Shown here: piece after piece, positions 32,668 to 42,115 of the stretch
Numbering within the stretch: the stretch's first letter is position 1
How the letters are laid out: each line of letters opens with the position of its first letter
Assembly: GCA_023393455.1 (NCBI GenBank)
Contig: JAEWLJ010000002.1
Location: forward strand, 1 to 64,000
Direction of reading: 5' to 3'
Length of the DNA: 64,000 nt
Source of the DNA: Methanobacteriota archaeon
GTDB taxonomy: Archaea; Halobacteriota; Methanomicrobia; Methanomicrobiales; Methanoculleaceae
The notes under the pieces: model-generated
Database searches by the model: none
What the model saw: the letters and a program-made list of their open reading frames with translations, nothing else
What the model was told of the DNA's origin: nothing
Position numbers and translations under genes: made by a program

Positions 32668-33413
32668 AACGGGTATTTGCGCAGGACTTCTCCGCCGCGC
32701 GGCAGACGGCGGACTCCGGCGACGGCCGGGACAGTTCGTACGTGGTGACGCCCGGCGCCGCCTGGTGCCGCCGCCTCTTCATCGTCGGCGCCCTCACCGA
32801 GAAGAGGGGGAGCGGCGATGTCATGCAGGCCCGGCTTGCCGATCCGACCGGCGTCTTCCAGGTCTCGGTCGACTGGCAGAGCCCGGACGCAGTCGAGACG
32901 CTCGGCTACATCGAACCGCCAGCGTTCGTCGCCGTCACCGGTCAGGCGACGCTGACCGGAACCGGTGAGCGAGCATGCGCGACGGTGGAGGCCGAGGCGC
33001 TCTCGGTGGTGAACCGCACCGCCCGCGATCTCTGGGTGCTCTCGACCGCCGGCGCGACGCTCGATAGGCTCGAAGCGCTCCTCGACGGCAGGGACGAACG
33101 GGCCGCGGCCGCCCGCCGCCTCTACGGAACCACGGACGAAGATATCCGCGGGATGGCCGCGATGGTGCGCACGGCGCTCGCAACCATCCGCCCGGAGATC
33201 TCCGTCGGCGAGGTCGCGCCCCTCGTCGCCCGCGACCTCCTTCTCTCCGCCCTCGAGGGAGAGGGGGATGCCCGGGGCGTTGGGCTTGAAGACGCCGTCG
33301 CCGCCGGGGTGCGCTCAGGCTTCTCCGCCCGAGAAGCACGCGCCGCGCTCGAAGAACTCCTCGCCGCCGGGGAGTGTTACCAGCCCGCATCGGGCATGAT
33401 AAAACTGATCTGA
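32655..33413 (+). CDS. RPA-associated OB-fold protein (COG3390-like)
   Basis: 252 residues. The N-terminal ~115 residues form an OB fold (VTPGAAWCRRLFIVGALTEK, MQARLADPTGVFQVSVDWQS, PPAFVAVTGQATLTGTG). The C-terminal part is helical with a winged-helix-like end (GFSAREARAALEELLAAGEC, YQPASGMIKLI). It resembles the archaeal RPA-complex subunits encoded next to replication genes, thought to bind single-stranded DNA with RPA. Head-to-head with rfcS-mcm and upstream of a phosphoesterase and helicase. Confidence 0.75.
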   Translation: MEPVERVFAQDFSAARQTADSGDGRDSSYVVTPGAAWCRRLFIVGALTEKRGSGDVMQARLADPTGVFQVSVDWQSPDAVETLGYIEPPAFVAVTGQATLTGTGERACATVEAEALSVVNRTARDLWVLSTAGATLDRLEALLDGRDERAAAARRLYGTTDEDIRGMAAMVRTALATIRPEISVGEVAPLVARDLLLSALEGEGDARGVGLEDAVAAGVRSGFSAREARAALEELLAAGECYQPASGMIKLI

Positions 33414-33419
33414 GACATA

Positions 33420-34154
33420 ATGCACCTTCATTTCATCGAGAACGGCCCTGCCCTCCTGGTCGAGGGCGACCAGCGGGTGCTGGTCATCGCCGACCTGCAC
33501 ATGGGCATCGAATCGGGCCTCGAACGTCACGGTGTCCACATCGCGAGCCGGAGCGCCGCCCGGGCCGACCGGGTGATCGCCTGCATCGAGGAGGCACAGC
33601 CCGACCTCTTCGTCCTCCTCGGGGACGTCAAGCACAACGTCCCGGTCACAAGCAGGCAGGAGTACCGGGAACTCCCCGGCGTCCTCCAGTCGTTCCGGGA
33701 CCGGGTGCCGATCGCCGTCGCCCCGGGGAACCACGACGGGGGCATCGGGAGGTTCCTCGAGCCCGGCGAACTCCTGCCCGCCGACGGCGCGCTCATCGAC
33801 GGCGTCGGATACCTCCACGGTCACACCCACCCCGCCCCAGAACTCCCCGGCCACCTGATCGTCATCGGCCATCACCACCCGGTCGTCTCGCTTGTGGACA
33901 CCGTCGGGTGCGCCGCACGCGCCCGGCCAGCCTACCTCTACTCGGGCATCGAGGAACCGTCCGGGGAGCGCACTCGTCTCCTCTTCGTCCCGGCCTTCAA
34001 CGAGTTCGCCGGCGGGATCGACGTCGGGAGATTGCGGCAGAGCGGCCTCGGCCCCCTCTCCCGGTGCATAGACGAAAAGAATGCGGAGGTGTTCCTCGCA
34101 GATGGCACGTACGTCGGCTCCCCGGCCACGCTCTGCCCCGCAGACGACCGCTGA
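33420..34154 (+). CDS. Calcineurin-like metallophosphoesterase
   Basis: 244 residues with the complete metal-binding set: VIADLHMGIESG, VLLGDVKHNVP, VAPGNHDGGIG, YLHGHTHPAPE and VIGHHHPVVSL. It fits the archaeal COG1407-type DNA-repair-associated phosphoesterases often paired with Lhr-type helicases; whether it acts on nucleic acid is not shown. It starts 6 bases after the upstream gene and overlaps the helicase gene by 53 bases. Confidence 0.85.
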   Translation: MHLHFIENGPALLVEGDQRVLVIADLHMGIESGLERHGVHIASRSAARADRVIACIEEAQPDLFVLLGDVKHNVPVTSRQEYRELPGVLQSFRDRVPIAVAPGNHDGGIGRFLEPGELLPADGALIDGVGYLHGHTHPAPELPGHLIVIGHHHPVVSLVDTVGCAARARPAYLYSGIEEPSGERTRLLFVPAFNEFAGGIDVGRLRQSGLGPLSRCIDEKNAEVFLADGTYVGSPATLCPADDR

Positions 34155-36831
34155 CCTCCTCGACCCGCGGGTGCGGGAGGTCGTCCGGAAACGCGGATTC
34201 ACCGGATTCTCAGAGGCCCAGGAGCAGGCCATCCCCCGGCTCCTCGCGGGAGAGAACCTGATCCTGGTGGCGCCGACCGGCACGGGGAAGACCGAGAGCG
34301 CGATGCTCCCGGTCTTCGACCGGCTCCTCGAGACCACTGGCGCGGGGTTCAAGGCGCTCTACATCACGCCCCTCCGGTCCCTGAACCGGGATATCCTCAC
34401 GCGGATGGAGTGGTGGTGCCGGGAACTCGGGCTTTCCGTCGGGGTCCGGCACGGGGACACGCCGCAGAACGAGCGGCGCAAACAGGCGCTGAACCCACCT
34501 GATCTCCTCATCACCACGCCTGAGTCGCTGCAGGCGCTCTTCATGGGCAAGCGCCTCCGGGAGCACCTGAAGAACGTGCGGTACGTCATCATCGACGAGA
34601 TCCACGAGCTCGCCGACAGCAAACGGGGAGCGCAGCTCGCGGTGGCGATCGAACGCCTGGCCGAATACGCGGGGGAGTTCCAGCGGATCGGCCTCTCGGC
34701 GACCGTCGGGAACCCCGACGATATCGGCCGGTTTCTCTGCGGAACCCGTCCGTTCTCGCTCGTCGAGGTGCCGGTCGCGAGCAGCCTCGATATCGGCGTC
34801 CGGTTCGCCGGGGAGGACTTCGGCGCCCAGGCGAAGGCTGTCGGGAGGTGTCTCGATACCCCGGGCTCCACCCTCGTCTTCGTCAACACCCGGGTGACCG
34901 CCGAAGCGCTCGGCCACCACCTCTACTCCCGCGGCGACGTCGAGGTCCACCACGGCTCGCTCTCGCGGGACGTCAGGGTCGATGCCGAGGAGCGGTTCCG
35001 GAAGGGCGAGGTCCGGACGCTGATCGCGACGTCCTCGATGGAACTCGGTATCGACATCGGCCACATCGAGCACGTCGTCCAGTTCGGCTCGCCCCGGGAG
35101 GTCTCGCGCCTGGTGCAGCGGGTCGGCCGGGCCGGCCACCAGCTCGACGCCGTCTCGCGCGGCACTGTCCTTGCGACAGGGTTTGACGACCTTTTAGAGT
35201 CGCTCGTGATCGCACGGAGGGCACGAGCAAACGAGTGCGAACGGATCGTCCCGCCCGCCGGCGCCGCAGACGTCCTCGCGAATCAGGTCGCGGCGATCGC
35301 GGTCGAGTACGGAGAGATCGAGATCTCACGCGTCCGGGGAATGATCGAACGGTCGAGCGTCTTTGCGGGGTATGGGCCGCTCCTCGACGATGTCTGCCGC
35401 CAGATGGCGGAGCACCGGCTGATCCGGATCGACGGGACCCGGATCGTCCGGACGGGCCGCGCCCGGCGCTACCTCATCGAGAACCTCTCGATGATTCACG
35501 ACGAGCGGAAGATGGAGATCTTTGATATGGTCTCGCGCCGCACCGTCGGGACGCTCGACGAGTCGTTCGTCCTCGGGTGGATGCACACCGGCGCGGTCTT
35601 CATCACGAAGGGGCAGCTCTGGCGCGTCCTCGATATGGAGGGGGGCAGGATCACGGTCGAACCGGCCACGAAGGCGAAAGGCGAGGTCCCGTCGTGGGAA
35701 GGCGAGCAGATCCCGGTGCCGTTCGCCGTTGCCCGGGAGGTCGGGGCGCTCAGAAGGACACGGGCGTTCGGCCGATACACCGAAATCCCGGCGGCGATCA
35801 CCTACGCGGAGCGGTTCATCTCCCGGATGGACGCTGGCAACTACCCCGTCCCCACCGACCGCCTCATCACCCTCGAGAACGCGGACGAAGGCGTGGTCTG
35901 CAACGTCTGCGGCGGGCATAAAGCGAACGAGGCGTTGGCCCGGGCGCTCTCGGTCCTCCTCTCGGCCCGCTACGGGACGACCGTCGGGATCGAGGTCGGG
36001 GCATACCGGTTCCTCCTGCGCCTGCCCTCCCATGTCCGCTCACTTGAGGTGCAGGAGACCCTTGCGGCGCTCGAACCCGAACACCTCTCCGGGATCCTGA
36101 AACTCGCCCTGAAACGGACGGCGCTCTTCAAGTGGAAGCTCGTGCAGGTGGCGAAGAAGTTCGGCGCCATCGACGCGGACGCCGACTACGAGCGGTTCAG
36201 CATCCACCGGCTCATCGACCTCTTCGACGGCACGGTCATCGCGGCCGAGGCCTACCGCGAGCTCTTCAGCACCTCCATGGACACGGCCGCGGCGGAGGAG
36301 ATCCTCTCGTCGGTCCGTGACGGCCGCATCGCCGTTACCACAGGACGGTTAAGCCCGCTCGGGAGCGAGGGGCTCTCGTCCTCGCGGGACATGATCCCGC
36401 CGCCGATGGTCGACCAGGCGGTGATCGGGACGCTGATGCGCCGCCTTGAGAAGGAAGAGGTCGTCCTTTTCTGCATGCACTGCCGGAAGTGGAAGAGCCG
36501 GACGGTCATCGAGCGCGTCCCCGATAGGCCCCAGTGCCCCCTCTGCAACGCCCGGCTCATCGCGGCGCTGAAACCCTGGGACGAAGACCTCATCCCGGCG
36601 GTGAAGAAGAAGAAGAAGTCCGAGGAGGAGCGGGCGATCGAGGTCCGGTTTCTCCGGAGCGCAAACATAGTCCTCTCCAGCGGAAAGAAGGCGGTGACCG
36701 CCCTCGCGGCGAAAGGCGTCGGGCCGGAGGTGGCCTCAAGGATCCTCGCGACCCTGACCGAAGGGGACGCCTTCTACCGGGAGATCCTCAAGGCCGAGCG
36801 GAACTACGTGAAGACGCACCGGTATTGGTGA
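34102..36831 (+). CDS. Lhr-family DEAD/DEAH-box helicase
   Basis: 909 residues from ATG 34102. Q-motif region GFTGFSEAQEQAIP, Walker A LVAPTGTGKTESAMLP (~50), ITPLRSLNRDILTR, DEIH box VIIDEIHELADSKRGAQ (~165), SAT motif GLSATVGNPDD, RecA2 with SSMELGIDIGHIEHVVQFGS and QRVGRAGH. The Lhr core continues with a winged helix and beta-bundle, a CNVCGGHK pair and, near residue 790, CMHCRKWK...CPLCNAR, a further zinc site. The C-terminus is a helix-hairpin-helix-like region (VGPEVASRILATLTEGDA). It is a 3'-5' DNA repair helicase by family. Confidence 0.88.
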   Translation: MARTSAPRPRSAPQTTADLLDPRVREVVRKRGFTGFSEAQEQAIPRLLAGENLILVAPTGTGKTESAMLPVFDRLLETTGAGFKALYITPLRSLNRDILTRMEWWCRELGLSVGVRHGDTPQNERRKQALNPPDLLITTPESLQALFMGKRLREHLKNVRYVIIDEIHELADSKRGAQLAVAIERLAEYAGEFQRIGLSATVGNPDDIGRFLCGTRPFSLVEVPVASSLDIGVRFAGEDFGAQAKAVGRCLDTPGSTLVFVNTRVTAEALGHHLYSRGDVEVHHGSLSRDVRVDAEERFRKGEVRTLIATSSMELGIDIGHIEHVVQFGSPREVSRLVQRVGRAGHQLDAVSRGTVLATGFDDLLESLVIARRARANECERIVPPAGAADVLANQVAAIAVEYGEIEISRVRGMIERSSVFAGYGPLLDDVCRQMAEHRLIRIDGTRIVRTGRARRYLIENLSMIHDERKMEIFDMVSRRTVGTLDESFVLGWMHTGAVFITKGQLWRVLDMEGGRITVEPATKAKGEVPSWEGEQIPVPFAVAREVGALRRTRAFGRYTEIPAAITYAERFISRMDAGNYPVPTDRLITLENADEGVVCNVCGGHKANEALARALSVLLSARYGTTVGIEVGAYRFLLRLPSHVRSLEVQETLAALEPEHLSGILKLALKRTALFKWKLVQVAKKFGAIDADADYERFSIHRLIDLFDGTVIAAEAYRELFSTSMDTAAAEEILSSVRDGRIAVTTGRLSPLGSEGLSSSRDMIPPPMVDQAVIGTLMRRLEKEEVVLFCMHCRKWKSRTVIERVPDRPQCPLCNARLIAALKPWDEDLIPAVKKKKKSEEERAIEVRFLRSANIVLSSGKKAVTALAAKGVGPEVASRILATLTEGDAFYREILKAERNYVKTHRYW

Positions 36832-37260
36832 GGTTTATTAAGGAGGGGGCGCTCGGGGTTTTAGACGAGCCCGGTATATTGGACCGTGGGGATATCGCCA
36901 CCGGGAGGGAGGAGCAGCCCCCCTCCCCTGTCTCTACTGCATAGGGCACATTTGTAAATCCCCACCCCGCCCGCGCTTCGCGCTCCTCCCCCTTCCTGCG
37001 GGGCGGGGACGGTGCGCAGGCGATGCCCACACGGAAGCCGTGCATGTGAACTGCGACGCAAGAACAGCACTCTTGAGTAAGATCGACGGTATACGCTTGA
37101 TGCACGAGTCCCCTCAAATGCGGCCACCAAAATGACCTACTTCAGGCCCGGACACTCTCCCGTCACATATCGGCAGAACGCCCGGAGTGACAGATCACAC
37201 CCGCCAAAAAAATAGGGGTTTCAGTCCCCCAATCCGAAAAAAACGTAACCAGAAACCGTT
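36832..37260. other. Non-coding stretch with hairpin repeat
   Basis: No gene supported. 36885-36935 (GGGGATATCGCCACCGGGAG, then CAGCCCCCCTCCCCTGTCTC) is a diverged copy of the dispersed hairpin repeat. A G/C-rich inverted segment (CCCCACCCCGCCCGC / GCGGGGCGGGG) follows near 36961-37011. The end holds two convergent-gene tails. Confidence 0.5.
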
Positions 37261-37815
37261 TCACATGATATTTTCGAGTCGCTGCTCCAGGAAATCGAGC
37301 CCTCTCTTGATATCCTCGATATTCTTCCCGCCGGTCAGGATGATCTTGCCGGAACTGAAGAGAAGGGCGACGATCTTCGGGTCCTCGATGCGGTAGACAA
37401 GCCCCGGGAACTGCTCGGGCTCATACTCGATGTTCTCGAGGTTGAGGGTGATGACCACCTTGTTCAGGTTGATGTACCTGCCCATGTCATACGAGCAGAC
37501 CATGTTCGTGATCGCAACCTGGGGCACATCGTAGGTATCCACCCCGGCGTCCCGTAGCGAATTCATGATGATCTCCAGGCCCGGCCGGAGGTCGGATTTC
37601 TTCCTGATTCCGGTAAGCACCACTTTTCCTGAGGAGAATATCAGGGATGCGATCTTGGGGTTTTCGATGCGGTACACCGCCCCGGGGAACCTCTTTGTAT
37701 TCAATTCGCAGTTTTTTATCTTCTCAGATACACTTTCGAGGTCGATTGAGTCGGCAATCACCCCTGAGGCAACGATGTTCTCAATTTTCAGTGACTCGTA
37801 TCCCTTCTCAGCCAT
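37261..37815 (-). CDS. tbp: TATA-box-binding protein
   Basis: 184 residues consisting of the two direct repeats of the saddle fold. Repeat 1 has KRFPGAVYRIENPKIASLIF and SSGKVVLTGIRKKSDLRPGL. Repeat 2 has EQFPGLVYRIEDPKIVALLF and SSGKIILTGGKNIEDIKRGL, with the intercalating aromatic positions retained. General initiation factor with TFB. It diverges from the acyl-CoA synthetase gene across 130 bp. The family's acidic tail is very short here. Confidence 0.95.
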   Translation of the reverse strand: MAEKGYESLKIENIVASGVIADSIDLESVSEKIKNCELNTKRFPGAVYRIENPKIASLIFSSGKVVLTGIRKKSDLRPGLEIIMNSLRDAGVDTYDVPQVAITNMVCSYDMGRYINLNKVVITLNLENIEYEPEQFPGLVYRIEDPKIVALLFSSGKIILTGGKNIEDIKRGLDFLEQRLENIM

Positions 37816-37945
37816 CGATATGAAGTATCATTTTTTGAACCATAATACTAATGGGTAATCTTTATGCTTATCCCGAATTCTGGAGCCCGCTTCAACTTCG
37901 TGAATGCTATAAACCATAAACGCGCAACTTTCTAGTGATCGCGTT

Positions 37946-39649
37946 ATGGCTGATGAAGAACAAAAACCGCCGTCCTACGAGGACCTATGCGCCAATTTCA
38001 AGATAGACGTCCCTGAATACTATAACTTCGGCTTCGACGTGATCGACGCGTGGGCGAAGAAGGACCGGAACAAACTGGCGATGATCTGGGTCGACCAGAA
38101 AGGGAATGAGAAGAAATACACCTTCTTCGACCTCATGCGCCTCTCGAATCAGGCCGTCAACATCTGCCTGAAGTACGGTATCAAGAAGGGCGACCGGGTG
38201 ATGCTGATGCTCCCCCGGACGCCGGAATGGTGGATCTTCACCATCGCGCTCATCAAGCTCGGTGCGGTCTACTGCCCCGCGACGACGATGCTGACCCCCA
38301 AGGACCTGGAGTACCGCATCAAGGCGGCCGAGATCAGGATGATCATCACCATGGCCGAGCACGCGGACAAGGTCGAGGAGATCCGCGAAGAGTGCCCCAC
38401 GCTCGCCGTCCGGCTGATGATCGACGGCGTGCGGGACGGGTGGGTCAGCTACCCCGTCGAACTCGACTACCCCGCGCCCTGCTCGCACAAACTGGTGAAC
38501 CTCCCGGGGATGCACCGGACCCGGTCGACGGACCCGCTGCTGATCTTCTTCACCTCCGGTACCACCGGCGAGCCGAAGATGGTGGTCCATGACCACTCCT
38601 ACCCGCTCGGACACCTCGTCACCGCGCAGCTGTGGCACGACCTGCACCCGAATGACCTGCACCTCACCATCTCCGATACCGGCTGGGGGAAGAGCGCGTG
38701 GGGGAAACTCTTCGGCCAGTGGATCGTCGGCGCGTGCATCTTCGTCTACGACATCCGGGGCCGGTTCCATGCCACCGAGATCCTCCCGCTGCTGGAGAAG
38801 TACGGGGTCACGACGTTCTGCTGCCCCCCGACCATCTACCGGATGCTGATCCTCGCCGACCTCGACAAGTTCGATCTCGCCGACATGCGGCACTGCTGCA
38901 GCGCCGGCGAAGCACTCAACCCCGAGGTGATCCGGGCATGGGAGGAAGGGACCGGGAGGACGATCTATGAGGGCTACGGCCAGACCGAGACGGTGCTCTG
39001 CATCGGGACGCTCCCCGGCATGAAGCCCAAGCCCGGCTCGATGGGAAGGCCGATGCCGGGCTGGCATATCGAACTCCTCGCTGACGACGGCAACCAGGTG
39101 GGCGTCGGGGAGGAAGGGCGGATCGCAATCAAGGTCGATCCCCGGCCGGTCGGGCTCTTCACCGGTTACCTGAACAACGGCGATGAGAACCACAAGGTCT
39201 TCGCGGACGGGTTCTACTTCACCGGCGACAAGGCCTACATGGACGAGGACGGCTACTTCTGGTTCATCGGGCGCGACGACGACGTCATCAAGTCGTCCGG
39301 CTACCGGATCGGGCCGTTCGAGGTCGAGAGCGCCCTCATGGAACACCCGGCCGTCCAGGAGGCGGCGGTCGTCGGGTCGCCCGACGTGCTCCGCGGGCTG
39401 GTCGTCAAGGCCTTCATCGTCTTGAAGCCCGGGTACCGGCCCACGGAGTCGCTCATCAAGGACATCCAGAAGCAGGTCAAGAGCGTGACGGCGCCCTACA
39501 AATATCCGCGCCTGATCGAGTTCGTGGAGTCGCTCCCGAAGACCATCTCCGGCAAGATCAGGCGGCACGAACTGCGCGAACTGGAGATGAGGCGGTTTAC
39601 GGACAACAACTCCCGGTCTCCCCCTTCCGCCGGAGAGGGCGGGGAGTAA
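37946..39649 (+). CDS. AMP-forming acyl-CoA synthetase (medium-chain type)
   Basis: 567 residues. ANL superfamily core: P-loop FFTSGTTGEPKMVVHDH (~205), YEGYGQTETVLCIGT (~345), hinge FTGDKAYMDEDGYFWFIGRD (~430), and catalytic lysine near the end in LPKTISGKIRRHELRE. The whole pattern fits the archaeal medium-chain acyl-CoA synthetases (MACS type) that make branched or medium acyl-CoA rather than acetyl-CoA. The last ~15 residues (SRSPPSAGEGGE) are a non-conserved tail. A TATA box GCTATAAACC at 37905-37914 implies a very short leader. Confidence 0.88.
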   Translation: MADEEQKPPSYEDLCANFKIDVPEYYNFGFDVIDAWAKKDRNKLAMIWVDQKGNEKKYTFFDLMRLSNQAVNICLKYGIKKGDRVMLMLPRTPEWWIFTIALIKLGAVYCPATTMLTPKDLEYRIKAAEIRMIITMAEHADKVEEIREECPTLAVRLMIDGVRDGWVSYPVELDYPAPCSHKLVNLPGMHRTRSTDPLLIFFTSGTTGEPKMVVHDHSYPLGHLVTAQLWHDLHPNDLHLTISDTGWGKSAWGKLFGQWIVGACIFVYDIRGRFHATEILPLLEKYGVTTFCCPPTIYRMLILADLDKFDLADMRHCCSAGEALNPEVIRAWEEGTGRTIYEGYGQTETVLCIGTLPGMKPKPGSMGRPMPGWHIELLADDGNQVGVGEEGRIAIKVDPRPVGLFTGYLNNGDENHKVFADGFYFTGDKAYMDEDGYFWFIGRDDDVIKSSGYRIGPFEVESALMEHPAVQEAAVVGSPDVLRGLVVKAFIVLKPGYRPTESLIKDIQKQVKSVTAPYKYPRLIEFVESLPKTISGKIRRHELRELEMRRFTDNNSRSPPSAGEGGE

Positions 39650-39735
39650 TTACCTTTATTTTGTTGGAGATGCTACAGTATTAGGCGCGAGGAACGCCGT
39701 GGCATGCCGACGGCGGAAGTTCGCCACCTTTTCGC

Positions 39736-39820
39736 GCGAGAGTTGCCAAGCCAGGTCAAAGGCGCCAGGTTCAGGGCCTGGTCTCGTAGGAGTTCGCCGG
39801 TTCGAATCCGGCCTCTCGCA
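39736..39820 (+). tRNA. tRNA-Leu (anticodon CAG)
   Basis: 85 nt with a perfect 7-bp acceptor stem (GCGAGAG / CTCTCGC), D-arm starting TTGCCAAGCCAGG, anticodon arm CCAGG-TTCAGGG-CCTGG (anticodon CAG), a long variable arm TCTCGTAGGA as expected for class II leucine tRNA, and T-arm GCCGG-TTCGAAT-CCGGC. CCA is not encoded. No intron. Confidence 0.93.
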
Positions 39821-40045
39821 TCACTGTTTTATCACAATTAACCTTCTGAAAAGTGGGTTCGATTACCGGCTATCACATCCTTCCTCGGATCAAACGACCC
39901 GGCAGCGCAGAACATCCCTTCGACGATCGATCCAGGCGGTACGCCCCCCTGCCTGCCGAGGACAGCGCCGCAACCCTGCCCCGGGGCAGAATCGAGCTCT
40001 TTTAGTCCTCCTGTGCCAACCCTTGAACCCGGAGAGGCTACCGTT

Positions 40046-40534
40046 ATGGATACGCGCACCTTCGCTGCAAAGCCGGTCGGCATCGTGCATGCCGACAACG
40101 AATCGTTCTCGATCGAGGTTGCCGGGGGGTTCCGGCCCGCGCTCCAGGGACTGGAGGGGTTCAGTCATATCGTCGTGCTCTGGTGGGGCGACCGGGTCGA
40201 TATACCGGAGTGCCGGAGCGAGACGGTCTGCAGAAAACCCTACGCAAGGGGCCCGGAGACGATCGGGGTCTTTGCCACCCGGTCTCCCGTCCGGCCGAAC
40301 CCGATCGCGCTCTCGATCGTCCCGGTCATCGGTCTCGATACCGCGTCCGGCACCATCAGGGTCGCGTACATCGATGCCGACGACGCGACGCCGGTGCTGG
40401 ACATCAAGCCCTACTTCCCGGCCACCGAACGGGTTCGGGACGTGAGCGTGCCTGCCTGGTCGTCTCACTGGCCGCAGTGGTATGAAGACAACCCGGGGTT
40501 CGATTGGGCGGCGGAGTTTACCTTCGAGGAATGA
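40046..40534 (+). CDS. TsaA/TrmO-like SAM-dependent tRNA methyltransferase
   Basis: 162 residues from ATG 40046. The single TsaA (UPF0066) beta-barrel: AKPVGIVHADNESFSIEV, LEGFSHIVVLWWGDRVDIPE, and the SAM-site signature GVFATRSPVRPNPIALSIVP, then IDADDATPVLDIKPYFPATE. Bacterial TrmO methylates t6A37 in tRNA-Thr. Archaeal relatives probably act on tRNA too, here in a form without the extra C-terminal domain. It stands alone 225 bp after the tRNA-Leu gene. Confidence 0.8.
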   Translation: MDTRTFAAKPVGIVHADNESFSIEVAGGFRPALQGLEGFSHIVVLWWGDRVDIPECRSETVCRKPYARGPETIGVFATRSPVRPNPIALSIVPVIGLDTASGTIRVAYIDADDATPVLDIKPYFPATERVRDVSVPAWSSHWPQWYEDNPGFDWAAEFTFEE

Positions 40535-40581
40535 GGGATACAAAGAATCGCAACTGACCTTGCGGCGCAAAAAAAGTAGGG

Positions 40582-40836
40582 TTATTTGACCCTGCCAAAC
40601 TCCTGGCTCACGTCCGCTGCGGACTGGAAGGACTTGTCCTGGAACATCTCGAGAACCTGGATCACCGCGTCGGGTGCGTTGTTCTTCCGTGCGTGGCTGA
40701 TCAGGTCCTGTTTGCCGGCAGGGTAGTCCATGCCGCTGAGGTACTTCTGGAATGCAGATGCACTCAGCTCCTGGACAGAGGCAGCCTGGGCCGCAGAGGC
40801 AAGTCCACCTTTAACTGAAGGTCTTTCTTCTGCCAT
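40582..40836 (-). CDS. DUF2795-domain protein
   Basis: 84 residues from ATG 40836. The central ~50 residues (SAFQKYLSGMDYPAGKQDLI, SHARKNNAPDAVIQVLEMFQ) match the small helical DUF2795 family, whose role is unknown. The N-terminal part is Ala/Ser-rich (GGLASAAQAASVQELSASA). The family ending DKSFQSAADVSQEFG is retained. A TATA-like ATTTTTATTC sits near 40905-40914 on the same strand. Confidence 0.75.
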   Translation of the reverse strand: MAEERPSVKGGLASAAQAASVQELSASAFQKYLSGMDYPAGKQDLISHARKNNAPDAVIQVLEMFQDKSFQSAADVSQEFGRVK

Positions 40837-41165
40837 AATTCTCACCATCTCTCTAGACTTGCGTCCCGCATGCGAGACACACCCCCGCCCCATAGCTCAA
40901 GATGAATAAAAATGTTGCTGTGCTCTTTTGCTAAAATGTCCGTAATGCAATGAGAGATGATTTTGAGTCGTGTGCGCCGGCGTATCGGCCTGGTCTCGTC
41001 GTGTGCGCTGGCATCCCGGAAGGGACGGGCGGGTACAAACCGGACGGGATGGCGATGAACCGGTGACGGGACCGTCCGCGTTAGACAATCAGAGGTGAGG
41101 TTCACTTGAACCCCGACTCTTTAAAAAGTAGTATAATTCAGATTGCTGTTCTTCCAGATGGGTAT

Positions 41166-41426
41166 TCAATACCGCTGGAAGTCGCTTCTCGGTCTCGGAG
41201 GCCTGGCCTCGTCGATCTTTAACGTGCGGCCTTCATAGACCGTGTTGTTCAGGGCTTCCTTTGCTGCCTCAGCCTCTTCGGGGCTGGACATCTCGACGAA
41301 CCCGAACCCTTTGCGCTCGATGACTCTGACGTCACTTACCGTCCCGTACTGGCTAAATAAGTCTTTCAACTGCTCCTCATTTACCGAGTAGGTGAGGTTA
41401 CCGACGTACAGCTTGTTGCTTTCCAT
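41166..41426 (-). CDS. RRM-type RNA-binding protein
   Basis: 86 residues with one RNA recognition motif: RNP2 KLYVGNLTYSV, helix NEEQLKDLFSQYGTVSDVRV and RNP1 RKGFGFVEMSSPEEAEAA, then LNNTVYEGRTLKIDEARPP and a short RPRSDFQRY tail. The layout resembles cyanobacterial Rbp and other small glycine-poor RRM proteins; rare in archaea but known in some methanogens. RNA target unknown. Confidence 0.85.
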   Translation of the reverse strand: MESNKLYVGNLTYSVNEEQLKDLFSQYGTVSDVRVIERKGFGFVEMSSPEEAEAAKEALNNTVYEGRTLKIDEARPPRPRSDFQRY

Positions 41427-41661
41427 TCAAAGATCCTCTTCACAGATGTACGCTCAAAGCTTAATTATTCTTCGGAAGAAAAACAAGGAAGCGGTTTCGA
41501 GTCAGCTCTCCCGGCAGGTGGTCGCACCCGGTGCAGGTGCGGCGTCCTGAAGACCGGATCCCGGGCTGGATATCGTTGAGCTGGAAGTCCGGCCGGCCTG
41601 CGGGATCGCGGTTCTGCGGATCTCTCCGGCGAGAGATACTTTAATGGTGACCCGGGTCATT

Positions 41662-41670
41662 AATATATAT
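41662..41670 (+). promoter_or_regulatory. TATA box of the aIF1A gene
   Basis: AATATATAT in an otherwise GC-rich region, about 58 bases before the proposed CTG start. Confidence 0.5.
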
Positions 41671-41723
41671 TCCCAGGTAAATATTGGGCGTGATGCGCCG
41701 CCGCCTGCGAGGGAGTTGATTAA

Positions 41724-42041
41724 CTGACAAATACACGAGGACGCCAGAACAATGAAGGCGAAGAGATCATACGCGTACGGTTGCCGAAGAAGAGAAACCG
41801 GGAGATATTCGCCCGGGCCGACCTGATGCTCGGAGCAAACCACATCCGTGTCCGTTGCGAGGACGGCGTCACGCGTACGGGAAGGATCAAGGGTAAGATC
41901 AAGAAGCGACTCTGGATACGCGAAGGCGACCTCCTGATCGTTGTCCCCTGGAGTTTCCAGGACGAGAAGTGCGATATCGTCTATCGATACATAAAGCCTC
42001 AAGTAGACTGGCTCAAGAAGCACAACTACCTCAGTCAGTAA
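41724..42041 (+). CDS. Translation initiation factor aIF1A
   Basis: 105 residues if it starts at CTG 41724: LTNTRGRQNNEGEEIIRVRL, then PKKRNREIFARADLMLGANH, VRCEDGVTRTGRIKGKIKKR and IREGDLLIVVPWSFQDEKCD. This is the IF1-type OB fold with its basic N-terminal tail; it binds the small-subunit A site. The conserved EEIIRVRLP strand lies upstream of the first TTG (41781), and an in-frame TAA lies directly before the CTG. No ATG, GTG or TTG exists between them, so a CTG start is the best fit, with AGGGAG 8 bases upstream. Confidence 0.85.
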   Translation: MTNTRGRQNNEGEEIIRVRLPKKRNREIFARADLMLGANHIRVRCEDGVTRTGRIKGKIKKRLWIREGDLLIVVPWSFQDEKCDIVYRYIKPQVDWLKKHNYLSQ

Positions 42042-42115
42042 CCCTCTGCATTTTGCGCGCCGGGCTGAGGCATCGTCTCCTTCCGGCAGGGCCCCATATC
42101 TGATCGGGGGCGGAC

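Noticed and set aside
29384..36831. Numerous long antisense frames opposite mcm, rfcS and the helicase
   Set aside because: High GC at third codon positions opens antisense frames; none shows a domain or start signal.
39836..40045. Gene or attachment site between tRNA-Leu and the TrmO-like gene
   Set aside because: No integrase, no duplicated tRNA 3' end in the window, and no domain in any frame.
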